From: an uncultured Parabacteroides sp.
GTDB taxonomy: Bacteria > Bacteroidota > Bacteroidia > Bacteroidales > Tannerellaceae
Direction: 5' to 3'
Length of the DNA stretch: 10,917 nt
NCBI RefSeq assembly: GCF_902493135.1
Contig: NZ_CABUOD010000072.1
Coordinates: 1 to 10,917 of the forward strand
The notes beneath the pieces were generated by a model. That model had not been told where the DNA came from, ran no database searches, and saw nothing but the letters and a program-made list of their open reading frames with translations. A program made the position numbers and the translations under genes. The stretch's first letter is position 1, and the number at the start of each line of letters is the position of its first letter. Below are positions 1 to 7,655 of this stretch, piece after piece.

Positions 1-123
1 ATAAGCTGGCATAGTCCATAGATAAAGGCGGTTAGCATATTTTGCTGCCCCGAAAGTGACGAAGAACCGAAAACTTATATAATAAGATCCTGTTTTTTCT
101 TTGGTATATTTCATGCATTATTA

Positions 124-155
124 TTTGCCCGTATAGTTTCTTCTCTCTATATTTG
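124..155 (+). promoter_or_regulatory. Consensus Bacteroidetes promoter for the SusC/SusD leader
   Basis: TTTG at 124-127 and TATATTTG at 148-155 are separated by 20 bases. They match exactly the -33 TTTG and -7 TAnnTTTG elements of the Bacteroidetes primary sigma factor. Transcription would begin near 160-163, giving an untranslated leader of about 315 bases before the SusC start codon. No better promoter-like match is visible between 156 and 477. A regulated promoter of another class cannot be excluded. Confidence 0.6.
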
Positions 156-341
156 TGTCCGTACACTTGCATGGCGTTGCAGGTCCCTGCATTTATTGAT
201 TACGAGAAGCGTTTAAAGATATTATCCGGATATTGAAACTTCGACACTTTCAGACCAAAGGATAATAGACAACTGAACGCTCACGTACCTTCCTTGTTAT
301 ATATATTCATGCCTGGCATGGGTATGTCCTCAAGAATAGAA

Positions 342-424
342 GGGCGTGGGCTGTTGTTTATATCACTGGTCGGGCAGTCGAAGGCCTCAATATCGGATAT
401 ATCACAGTTCCCACGCCTCTTTTT
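342..424 (+). terminator. Long hairpin with T-run in the susC leader (possible attenuator or sRNA terminator)
   Basis: GGGCGTGGG at 342-350 pairs with CCCACGCCT at 410-418, with one G-U pair at the base. CTGT (351-354) continues with ACAG (404-407) after a two-base bulge. TATATC (359-364) pairs with GATATA (396-401), and GGGC (372-375) can pair with GCCT (384-387) near the tip. Five Ts follow at 420-424. A GC-rich stem directly followed by a T-run is the layout of an intrinsic terminator, yet it sits about 54 bases before the SusC start and downstream of the only consensus promoter. It could be an attenuator, or the 3' end of a short leader RNA. The apical pairing is less certain than the basal stem. 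Confidence 0.5.
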
Positions 425-477
425 ATGGAAAAATCATTCAGTTCGGGAATTGCTGAATAATTAAATTCTTTATTATT

Positions 478-3400
478 ATGAACAAAACGAAAACGTTTGA
501 AAGGCTGCATTTGCCCATGTTGGTCTTTTTGTTTTGTGTGTGCACAACCACGCTTACCTATGCCCAGCATTTGGTTTCCGGTGTTGTCAAGGATGTGACC
601 GGTGAGCCTATCATCGGGGCGAACGTAGTCGAGAAGGGGACTACGAATGGTTCTATTACCGACATCGACGGTAAATTCTCTTTTTCCATCTCTAAACCGG
701 CTGTTACGTTGTCTGTTTCCTACATCGGGTATCAGCCGCAAGACTATGCTTACAAAGGACAGGGAAATGTGATTATCACATTGAAAGAGGACTTGCAGAA
801 CTTGGACGAAGTCGTGGTTGTCGGCTACGGTGTGGCCAAGAAGCGGGACTTGACCGGTTCGGTTGCCTCCGTGAAGGGAGAGAAGTTGCAGGAGACGGCT
901 TCTTTCAGTGCGGCACAGGCGTTGCAAGGAAGGGCTGCCGGTGTGACGATTTTGTCAACGAGTGCAAAACCGGGCGAGGATGTGCAGGTTCGTGTGCGTG
1001 GTAACCGTTCTTTAAAAGCGACAAACGATCCGTTATATGTCGTGGACGGTATTCCTATCGTGGTGGCATTGAGCGAATTGAGTCCATCCGATATTGAATC
1101 GGTCGAAGTGTTGAAAGATGCTTCTGCCACGGCTATCTATGGGTCGCGTGGTGCGAATGGTGTTATTCTGGTAACAACAAAGAAGGGGAAAGAGGGTAAG
1201 GTGCAGGTCGATTATAACGGCTATGTAGGTGTACAGCAAGCTGCCCGTAAGATTGAAATGTTTGATGGCGGAGAGTGGGTCGAAATGGTACGCGAGGCGA
1301 ATCGTGCCACAAACAAGACTACTCCGTATCCGCTTGTCCCGACATTGGATTGGGATCGTAAGATCGGTTATTTCAATGCAGATCCGAGTATAATGAACAA
1401 GATCGAACAGGGATATGACGAAAACGGTGTCTGGCATTCTGACCGTGTCCCTTACACCGACTGGACAGAGGAGGCCTTGCGTGTTGCTCCGATCCACAAT
1501 CATGAAGTCAGTGTTCGAGGTGGTACGGAGAAGCTGAAGATGCTCGCTTCCGCAACTTATTTCGGACAAGATGGTGTCGTGAAGGGACAAGATTATCGGC
1601 GCTATTCGGTTCGCGTCAATTTCGACTGGACTTTGAACAAATATGTGAAGGTCGGCGGTTCAACCTCTTTCTCTCATCTTGATCGTAACAACGGGGGGAA
1701 TCTTTATGATGGAGTGAAACTGACATATCCATTGGCTGACATTTATGATGCAAATGGAAACATTATTGAAGCCCGTCCCGGTAATGATCCGCAGCTGTGG
1801 AATAAATTCCTGAATATAGAACATGAGAAGAAGGAGATAAAGAAAGATCGCTTTCTGGGAAGTTATTATCTGGATGTTACGCTTCCGTTCGATATTAAAT
1901 ACCGTTCGAATGTCGGTATCGACATAGGTCCCTGGTACGGCAACGAGTTCTACGGAGCGTTGAGTTCGGACCGTTCCGGCAGTCCGGCGCGTGCTGTCAA
2001 TGCTCGTGATAACCGCCGTATGTACACGTGGGAAAACCTGTTGTTCTATAACAAGACCTTCAAAAAAGATCATACCCTGGGCTTGACTTTCCTGCAATCC
2101 ATCCAGCAGGAAACATACGAGAAGTCGGAAATCAAAGTGAAAGACCTGCCTTACGAGAACCAGACTTGGAACAATGTCGGTTCGGCCCAGACGATCGAGT
2201 CCGTATCGAGTGATTACCAGCGTTGGAATCTGGCTTCTTTCATGGGACGTGTGAATTATAATTACAAAGACCGCTATCTGCTTACGGTATCTGCCCGCTA
2301 CGACGGTTCTTCCCGTCTGGCTCCGGGGCATAAATGGGTGTTGTTCCCCTCTGCTGCCCTTGCATGGCGTGTCAAGGAAGAATCGTTCCTGAAAGATGCC
2401 GACTGTCTGAGCAATTTGAAGCTCCGCCTGGGTTGGGGTATCACCGGCAACACGGCTATCGATCCCTATAAGACGCAGGGTAACCTTGAGTACGGGCGTT
2501 ACAGCTATGGTTCGAACGGTGTGCTGGCCTTCTATCAGAAGGAGATGCCGAACCCGAACTTGTCATGGGAAAAGACCGAGCAATGGAACGCCGGTATCGA
2601 TTTCGGTTTCTTGAACGGCCGGATAGGGGGGAGCGTGGATTTGTATCTTCAGAATACGAACGACCTCTTGATGGACCGGCAGTTACCGATCGTTTCCGGT
2701 TTCGGTAATGTGACGACCAATATCGGGCAGATCCGTAACAAAGGTCTGGAAGTAACCTTGAATACGGTCAATATCGATACGAAAGATTTCAAGTGGACGA
2801 CCGACTTCATGTTCTCCGTCAACAAGGAAGAGATCGTGGAACTCTATAACGGGAAAGTCGACGACGAAGGAAATAAATGGTTTATCGGCCAGCCCGTGAA
2901 AGTGTTCTATGATTATAAGGCCGACGGTATCTGGCAACTGGAAGATGCTGCCGAACTCGAAAAGTGGGGAGGCGTCTTTAAGCCTGGCGATATCAAGATT
3001 GTCGACCGCAATGGCGACTATAAGATCACTTCCGAAGACCGCTTTATTCTCGGTCATGAGAATCCGAACGTGACGTTGAGCATGAGTAATTATTTTAATT
3101 ATAAGGATTTTGATTTCAGTTTCTTCCTGAATGGTGCTTTCGGACAGACGAAATCTTTCAACCGTGAACTCCGTTTGAGCGGACGTTATAGTGGTGCGAA
3201 AGTAAATTACTGGCGTATTATCGGCGAGGATGAAAACGGCAACCCGATCAGTAACCGCAGTAACGAAGCTCCGCGCCCGAATATCGACTTCGAGAACCCG
3301 AACTACATTTCTTCCCTTTATAAGGAAGACGCTTCGTTCCTGAGAATCGGCCAGGTGACATTGGGCTATACGTTGCCGAAGGCATTGTTGCAGAATGTCG

Positions 3401-3543
3401 GTATCCAGAAGTTGCGTGTATATGCAACTGTACAGAATGCGTATGTCTTTACGGGCTATTCAGGTACGGACCCGGAAAGTGGCGGTGACTTCAATGAGCC
3501 GATGCCGAGGACGTATCTGTTTGGTGTGAACCTGAGCTTTTGA
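478..3543 (+). CDS. SusC/RagA-type TonB-dependent outer-membrane transporter
   Basis: This 1021-residue outer-membrane beta-barrel imports a ligand, usually an oligosaccharide, delivered by its SusD partner and powered by TonB. A signal peptide (about residues 1-30, ending TLTYAQ) is followed by a carboxypeptidase-regulatory-like domain (about 31-103, with GANVVEKGT and TDIDGKFSF). Next come the segment LDEVVVVGYG (109-118), typical of the TonB-box region, a plug domain (about 120-235, with PLYVVDGIP and ATAIYGSRGANGVI), and a barrel ending in phenylalanine (GVNLSF). The length is normal for the family. No N-terminal STN domain is present, so signalling to an anti-sigma factor is not indicated. 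The start is the ATG just before the signal peptide, with no Shine-Dalgarno site, as is usual in this phylum. The SusD-like gene follows after 30 bases, presumably in one transcript. The substrate cannot be told from sequence, and no enzyme gene is adjacent. Confidence 0.95.
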   Translation: MNKTKTFERLHLPMLVFLFCVCTTTLTYAQHLVSGVVKDVTGEPIIGANVVEKGTTNGSITDIDGKFSFSISKPAVTLSVSYIGYQPQDYAYKGQGNVIITLKEDLQNLDEVVVVGYGVAKKRDLTGSVASVKGEKLQETASFSAAQALQGRAAGVTILSTSAKPGEDVQVRVRGNRSLKATNDPLYVVDGIPIVVALSELSPSDIESVEVLKDASATAIYGSRGANGVILVTTKKGKEGKVQVDYNGYVGVQQAARKIEMFDGGEWVEMVREANRATNKTTPYPLVPTLDWDRKIGYFNADPSIMNKIEQGYDENGVWHSDRVPYTDWTEEALRVAPIHNHEVSVRGGTEKLKMLASATYFGQDGVVKGQDYRRYSVRVNFDWTLNKYVKVGGSTSFSHLDRNNGGNLYDGVKLTYPLADIYDANGNIIEARPGNDPQLWNKFLNIEHEKKEIKKDRFLGSYYLDVTLPFDIKYRSNVGIDIGPWYGNEFYGALSSDRSGSPARAVNARDNRRMYTWENLLFYNKTFKKDHTLGLTFLQSIQQETYEKSEIKVKDLPYENQTWNNVGSAQTIESVSSDYQRWNLASFMGRVNYNYKDRYLLTVSARYDGSSRLAPGHKWVLFPSAALAWRVKEESFLKDADCLSNLKLRLGWGITGNTAIDPYKTQGNLEYGRYSYGSNGVLAFYQKEMPNPNLSWEKTEQWNAGIDFGFLNGRIGGSVDLYLQNTNDLLMDRQLPIVSGFGNVTTNIGQIRNKGLEVTLNTVNIDTKDFKWTTDFMFSVNKEEIVELYNGKVDDEGNKWFIGQPVKVFYDYKADGIWQLEDAAELEKWGGVFKPGDIKIVDRNGDYKITSEDRFILGHENPNVTLSMSNYFNYKDFDFSFFLNGAFGQTKSFNRELRLSGRYSGAKVNYWRIIGEDENGNPISNRSNEAPRPNIDFENPNYISSLYKEDASFLRIGQVTLGYTLPKALLQNVGIQKLRVYATVQNAYVFTGYSGTDPESGGDFNEPMPRTYLFGVNLSF

Positions 3544-3573
3544 TAATAACTAACATGATAAATAGACGATAGT

Positions 3574-5434
3574 ATGAAAAATATAATAAAATATGGTTTG
3601 CTGTCTTTAGTGGCAGCGGCCGGCGTGTCGTGTGAATCTTTCCTGAATGAAAAGGTGGTCAGCGGGGTGTCGTATGATTATCTGGAAACAAAGACCGGTA
3701 TAGAAACTGCTGTGAACGGCGTTTATTCGACTATGCGCTGGTATGTCGGCGGCGAGCGTTATTATTGCCTGACCGAGTATGGCGTGGATTATGTTTGGGA
3801 AGGGGCCGATGGCGGAAATAAAGATGCTTTCAATAAATATAGCAATCAGTTGAACTCTTCTTTCGGCATGTTGTATGAATTTTGGGAAAATGCCTATAAA
3901 GGTATTACGCGTGCCAATACGGCGTTGATGTTCTTGCCGAAAGTGGGAGATATGACCGATGCCGAGAAAACGGCGCGTGAAGGTGAACTTCGTTTTATGC
4001 GTGCCTATTTCTATTTTGACCTAGTCCAGCAGTTCGGACGCATTCCGTTGTTGAGCGAAGGGAATGTTTCACAGATCATAACCGATTTCCCGCGTGCGTC
4101 GGTTGCCGATATTTATGCCTTTATCATCAGCGACCTGCGCTATTCGTTTGATGTTCTGCCCGATGTTGCCATGCAGGCGGATCGTGGCCGTGCAACCAAA
4201 TGGGCGGCTGCAAACTTGCTTTCGAAAGTTTACCTGACAAGAGGCAGCGCCGTGAAAGACCAGCGTGGACAGAAACCGACCGACATGGATAGTACCGCCT
4301 ATTTTGCCGAGGCTGTCATCAACTCCGGCAAGTTTGCTTTGGAACCGGACTATGCATCGACGATCGATCAGGACAGACAAAAGGTTTCGTCTGAGACGAT
4401 CTGGGGTGTCGAGTTTACAAACGACGTATTGTTTAATGGTTCGGAAGGAAATAAGATGCACCTGTATTGGGTTCCGACTTACGAGAAGTTACCGGGAATG
4501 CAGCGTGACCTCCAGCAGGGACGTGCCTGGAAGCGTGTGAAACCGACTCCTTATTTGCAGACTGAGTTGTTTGACCACCTGAATGATTCCCGTATGTATA
4601 AGATGTTCAGTTGGGTGTTCTATGCCAATAAGGAATCGTCTATTCCCGTATGGCAGGATATACTATGTGGATGAGAACGGCAAGACGACGGATGATTTGT
4701 TGTATGAAACTCCGGCGGAGCTGGTGGGTAAGCCTAAGTTCGCTTTGGGAGATACGGCTGTCTATTTTATCCCTAAATATTATGGAGCGAAAGATTATAA
4801 AGGAACTGTGATCGACAAGGCGAAAGACCGCCAGATGCAATTAGACATTGCGAAGGCTCCTTATACGTTGATTCCTGTAGATGAAAACACGAACCACTTT
4901 TTCCCCTGCCTGAAGAAATGGCTCGATACGCAACGTCCGGATATGAACTACGAGCAGGGAGGACGTAACTTTGTCCGTATGCGTCTGGGTGAGACGTATC
5001 TGATAGCTGCCGAAGCTTATGGCAGAAAGGGGGATTTCGAGAAAGCGGCTTCGCTGATCAACGTCGTCCGTAAACGTGCCGCCTATAAGGAAGGAGAAGC
5101 CAAACCGCAGGAGTGGTGGCAGATAGATGGTGGTGATATGGCTAACCTGGCCGGTTCGACCGAAAAGTCGATGATGGTGACGCCGGCAGAGATCAGTGAC
5201 GATTTTATCGGCTTTATGCTGGATGAACGTGCCCGCGAAACATATGGCGAGATGAACCGCTGGGAAGATTTGGTGCGTACGGAAACGTTGTACGAGCGTG
5301 TGAAGAAGTTTAACCCGGATGCCGCTCCGAACATACGGGAATATCACAAACTCCGTCCGATCCCGCAGAACCATATCGACCGTCTGTCTCCGAAGCCGTC
5401 TGCTGAAGAGGCGCAGAATGAAGGATATTATTAA
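3574..5434 (+). pseudogene. SusD/RagB-family surface lipoprotein, interrupted by a frameshift
   Basis: SusD-type lipoproteins cap the SusC barrel and capture ligand on the cell surface. The first frame starts at 3574 with a lipoprotein signal (residues 1-20, AAAGVSC, Cys20 the lipidated residue) and the N-terminal SusD helical domain, including a region typical of its TPR repeats (GELRFMRAYFYFDLVQQFG). It stops at TGA 4672-4674 after 366 codons. Similarity resumes one frame later, from about 4646-4660 (IYYVDENGK), through GDTAVYF, RMRLGETYLIAAEAY, ERARETYGEMNRWEDLVR and LRPIPQNHID, to the stop at 5432-5434. The two parts together would give about 620 residues, normal for the family. One extra base, or two missing bases, explains the break. 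Both halves look well conserved, so this is a recent mutation or a sequencing error. No clear slippery heptamer is seen. If real, the product loses its C-terminal SusD domain and probably its function. Confidence 0.88.
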
Positions 5435-5443
5435 GCATAATTC

Positions 5444-5513
5444 AGGCACGGATTACACGGAAAACACGAAAAGAAAATATATTTATCCGTGTTAATCCGT
5501 GAAATCCGTGCCT
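5444..5513. repeat. Palindromic repeat built on CACGGATT / AATCCGTG units
   Basis: The left arm (5444-5468) begins AGGCACGGATT and the right arm (5488-5513) ends AATCCGTGCCT. The outer 11 bases pair perfectly. CACGGA/TCCGTG pairs again after one mismatch, and CACG/CGTG closes the stem around a 19-base A/T-rich loop. The unit ATCCGTG occurs three times in the right arm at a spacing of 9-10 bases. From memory, similar CACGGATT palindromes occur between genes in Bacteroidales, so I read it as an interspersed REP-like element rather than a gene-specific operator. It lies 9 bases after the SusD stop, between convergent genes, and would form a strong 3' hairpin in the susCD mRNA. Confidence 0.7.
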
Positions 5514-5526
5514 AAAAGATCATGAT

Positions 5527-5555
5527 GAAGGGGTTCTGATGTACCCCTTCTCTTT
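5527..5555 (+). terminator. Intrinsic terminator downstream of SusC/SusD
   Basis: GAAGGGGT (5527-5534) pairs perfectly with ACCCCTTC (5543-5550) around an eight-base loop and is followed by TCTTTATT. It lies about 90 bases after the SusD stop codon, on the correct strand to end the SusC/SusD transcript. The T-run is short, so efficiency may be moderate. Confidence 0.65.
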
Positions 5556-5582
5556 ATTAATAGGTAGAAGTTTTAATTAAAG

Positions 5583-5597
5583 AGGGAGCTTCTCCCT
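5583..5597 (-). terminator. Short hairpin after the aminopeptidase C gene, possibly bidirectional
   Basis: AGGGAG (5583-5588) pairs with CTCCCT (5592-5597) around a three-base loop. It sits 8 bases beyond the stop codon of the minus-strand aminopeptidase gene. Read on the minus strand the stem is followed by CTTTAATT, a weak T-tract. Read on the plus strand it is followed by TTTCGTTTTT. It may therefore serve the convergent transcripts in both directions. Confidence 0.5.
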
Positions 5598-5605
5598 TTT
5601 CGTTT

Positions 5606-7003
5606 TTACTCTTCTTCCGCAAACATCGGGTCCCAAGCCGGTAACCGTGTCGGTTTTTGTTTCAATACTTCCCGAACCTTGTCGGTAATGTATTTCTTGC
5701 CTACGACCAGGCGGAACATGTATTCGTTGAACCATTCGTCCGTCATGATCAGATGGCCGTTGTTGGCACCTGGTCCCCAACTGTTTTCCACCATCCACTT
5801 TTTCGGTTGGCCGTTAGCATCCAAATCGACAGCCATCAGTGTCATGGCGTGGGAAGAACCGCTGGCAAAGGTCTGGATGCGTTGCTTCTTGTCCATGCCG
5901 AAAGTCGTGCCCATCAGCGAACCGTAATCATAATAGTTTACATCCAGTACACCCCGGCCCCGGTCGAAGAATTTGCCTACATCACAAGAGAAATACATCA
6001 TGGTGCTGTCTTTGATAGAGGCGATCGCCATTTCCTTGATGTCTTCTATCGGAAGGTTGACATAGGTCCAGTTCTTGCCGTCGTAGGCATGGCGGTCGAA
6101 GTCGATCTCATATAATTTATAGTAGTCGCGGCTCGGATCGTTCATCAGCATGACATAGTTGTTCTTCAAATCTTCGCCCACGAATTCCCGGTAGAACGAT
6201 TGCGGGGTGTATTCTTTTGTCTCGACCGGTTTGCCGCTTGCGTCTTTGCGTGTCCAGGTGAATTTCGTAGGCGGTTCTCCGAGGTTGAGGACCAGCATAC
6301 GGTAGATTTCGCCCAGCATCCCGGTCTTGCGTTTTGCCAGTGTTTCCGGTTTCGAGCCTTTGGCGTCGCGCAGTTCCAATCCGTATTCTTTCAGTTTCAG
6401 GCCGATCAGGTTGGACATACGGCCGGTATTGTCGCTGCTATAGGTCTCGACCATGACGCCGGAAGGGACGATGCCGTATTTCATCAGGTTGTCGGAGATA
6501 CCGGTGAACTGTCCGCCGTCTCCGATCGGATTCTTGAACAGCCATTCCACCATCTTGTCGTCGATCGGCTTTTCACGTGTGTCGATGATCCCTTGCAGGA
6601 AAAGGTTGGCCTTCTCAAGCTGGTCCCAGAAGAAGTTGTAGTTCTGCGAGAGTTCGAATTCCGGCAGGTTATACTTGGCGATGACCTGTGCACGTATCAC
6701 GTTCAGCCCCGTAAACAACCAGCAACGGCCGGAGGATTTCTGGTTCGTGATCCCTTTGCTGTTCACCTTGTCGGAAAAGTAGGTGTCGAAATTGTTTTTA
6801 CTATCGTTGTCGACGGCCAGGCGGTTGATGTCGTTGCCCGCGATCGCGTTGTGAATGGCTTTGTCGGCCGGCGTTCCTTTGTAGGCTTGCTTGATTTCCT
6901 GCAACATCCCGGACGAGATGCCGCCTTCCTGCCTGCCCTGCCCGTAAGCCGATAACGATAGCCCGAACGCGAGGGCTGTTATCCACAGATTGTTCTTTCT
7001 CAT
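5606..7003 (-). CDS. pepC: Exported aminopeptidase C (bleomycin hydrolase family, peptidase C1B)
   Basis: This 465-residue papain-fold cysteine aminopeptidase removes N-terminal residues from peptides. Family members form barrel-shaped hexamers with the active sites facing inward. The catalytic set is complete: Gln88 in NQKSSGRCW, Cys94 in GRCWLF, His385 in SSHAMTLM and Asn407 in VENSWG. Residues 1-22 (MRKNNLWITALAFGLSLSAYGQ) look like a type I signal peptide, so the enzyme should be periplasmic or exported, whereas the Lactobacillus and yeast enzymes are cytosolic. The C-terminal arm, which in this family reaches into the active site and enforces aminopeptidase action, begins with a family-like LPAWDPM but ends FAEEE. 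The gene lies 50 bases downstream of the gamma-carbonic-anhydrase-like gene on the same strand. No consensus promoter is visible in that gap, so the two may share a transcript. Confidence 0.92.
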   Translation of the reverse strand: MRKNNLWITALAFGLSLSAYGQGRQEGGISSGMLQEIKQAYKGTPADKAIHNAIAGNDINRLAVDNDSKNNFDTYFSDKVNSKGITNQKSSGRCWLFTGLNVIRAQVIAKYNLPEFELSQNYNFFWDQLEKANLFLQGIIDTREKPIDDKMVEWLFKNPIGDGGQFTGISDNLMKYGIVPSGVMVETYSSDNTGRMSNLIGLKLKEYGLELRDAKGSKPETLAKRKTGMLGEIYRMLVLNLGEPPTKFTWTRKDASGKPVETKEYTPQSFYREFVGEDLKNNYVMLMNDPSRDYYKLYEIDFDRHAYDGKNWTYVNLPIEDIKEMAIASIKDSTMMYFSCDVGKFFDRGRGVLDVNYYDYGSLMGTTFGMDKKQRIQTFASGSSHAMTLMAVDLDANGQPKKWMVENSWGPGANNGHLIMTDEWFNEYMFRLVVGKKYITDKVREVLKQKPTRLPAWDPMFAEEE

Positions 7004-7053
7004 GATATAATTTGTTTCGTTTTTTTAAGTGTCCTGCCACAAAAGCGGTCTTC

Positions 7054-7566
7054 TTATTTATACCAGGACGAGTACATGTGATAGTTCTTGGCGATCTTCT
7101 GATTGATCTCCTTCGCCTGTTCCGGGTCCACTTTCTTTACGAACTTGGCCGGTACGCCGGCGTAGATGCTTCCCGGCTCGACGATGGTCTTGCTCAGCAC
7201 GACCGAGCCGGCAGCGACGATCGCCCCTTCGCCGATCACGGCGTGGTCCAGTACGACCGAGCCCATCCCGATCAGGGCGCCGTTGCATATCTTTGCCCCG
7301 TGGATCGTGACATTGTGGCCGACCGACACGTCGTCGCCGATCTCAATCGTCGATTTCTCGTATAGGGTGTGCAGGACGGAGCCGTCCTGTATATTCACCC
7401 CGTTGCCGATCCGGATGGAGTTGACATCACCTCGCAACACGGTCCCGAACCAGATGCTGCAACCTTCGCCTATCTCGACATCGCCGATAATGGTGGCGTT
7501 GTCTGCTAAAAACGTGTCTTTACCTATTTGGGGGGTAAAGCCTCTTACTGATTTTATTAAAGCCAT
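7054..7566 (-). CDS. Gamma-carbonic-anhydrase-like left-handed beta-helix protein (YrdA/PaaY/CaiE type)
   Basis: This 170-residue cytoplasmic protein is built of hexapeptide repeats ([LIV]-G-x-x-x-x periodicity, e.g. IGDVEIGEGCSIWFGTVLRGD) forming a left-handed beta-helix, expected to be a trimer. The three zinc-binding histidines of gamma-class carbonic anhydrases are present at His66 (VLHT), His84 (VGHN) and His89 (TIHGA), with the usual H-x4-H spacing of the last two. Arg45 and Asp47 (RGD) and Gln60-Asp61 correspond to conserved residues of the Methanosarcina enzyme Cam. The family contains both real carbonic anhydrases and relatives without demonstrated activity, so CO2 hydration is possible but not shown. 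The length is typical. The C-terminal helix (about 148-170) fits trimer packing. The gene lies between two peptidase genes on the same strand, 89 bases after the upstream one. Confidence 0.88.
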   Translation of the reverse strand: MALIKSVRGFTPQIGKDTFLADNATIIGDVEIGEGCSIWFGTVLRGDVNSIRIGNGVNIQDGSVLHTLYEKSTIEIGDDVSVGHNVTIHGAKICNGALIGMGSVVLDHAVIGEGAIVAAGSVVLSKTIVEPGSIYAGVPAKFVKKVDPEQAKEINQKIAKNYHMYSSWYK

Positions 7567-7581
7567 AATTTGGAAATTGAG

Positions 7582-7653
7582 AATTGGAAATTGAAAATTG
7601 AAAATTATGTTTACTCTCTTTAAGTTTCAATTTTCAACTTTCAATTTTTAATT
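7582..7653. repeat. AT-rich inverted repeat of AATTGAAA units between genes
   Basis: A 26-base left arm (7582-7607) pairs with a 26-base right arm (7628-7653) at 22 of 26 positions around a 20-base loop. Each arm is itself made of tandem AATTGAAA-like units, and further copies extend left to about 7567. It fills almost all of the gap between the Xaa-Pro aminopeptidase stop and the gamma-carbonic-anhydrase-like start. I recall arrays of this kind between genes in Bacteroidales. On the minus strand a weak promoter-like pair (TTG, 20 bases, TAATTTTC) lies inside it. It lacks GC pairs, so it is a poor terminator. Confidence 0.7.
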
Positions 7654-7655
7654 AG

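Larger units (their letters stand above)
1..477. other. Gene-free region upstream of the SusC-like gene
   Basis: No convincing protein-coding gene is visible on either strand in these 477 bases. The only open frames are short or lie antisense to the SusC-like gene. The stretch holds a consensus Bacteroidetes promoter (124-155), a short dyad TGCAGG-TC-CCTGCA (178-191) and a terminator-like hairpin (342-424). The first 120 bases are AT-rich and show nothing I can assign. No tRNA or other structured RNA family was recognised. The upstream gene lies outside the window, so any regulator of the transporter pair would be further left. Confidence 0.7.

Noticed and set aside
178..191. Dyad TGCAGG-TC-CCTGCA as an operator
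   Set aside because: It is a single short palindrome with no second copy and no regulator gene in the window to link it to.
124..191. Invertible (phase-variable) promoter, as known for some Bacteroides surface loci
   Set aside because: I looked for matching inverted repeats on both sides of the promoter and found none, and no recombinase gene is present.
171..236. A 21-codon open frame in the susC leader, starting MALQVPAF
   Set aside because: It begins only about 10 bases after the predicted transcription start and has no supporting codon pattern, similarity or regulatory codon run. Chance occurrence is likely.
4640..4674. Programmed ribosomal frameshifting in the SusD-like gene
   Set aside because: No slippery heptamer or obvious downstream pseudoknot is visible, and SusD genes are not known to use recoding. 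CCC at 4645-4647 is only weak support for a +1 slip.
6200..6955. Long plus-strand open frame of 251 codons opposite the aminopeptidase C gene
   Set aside because: It lies wholly antisense to a gene with complete catalytic motifs and has no recognisable domain. It is a codon-bias shadow.
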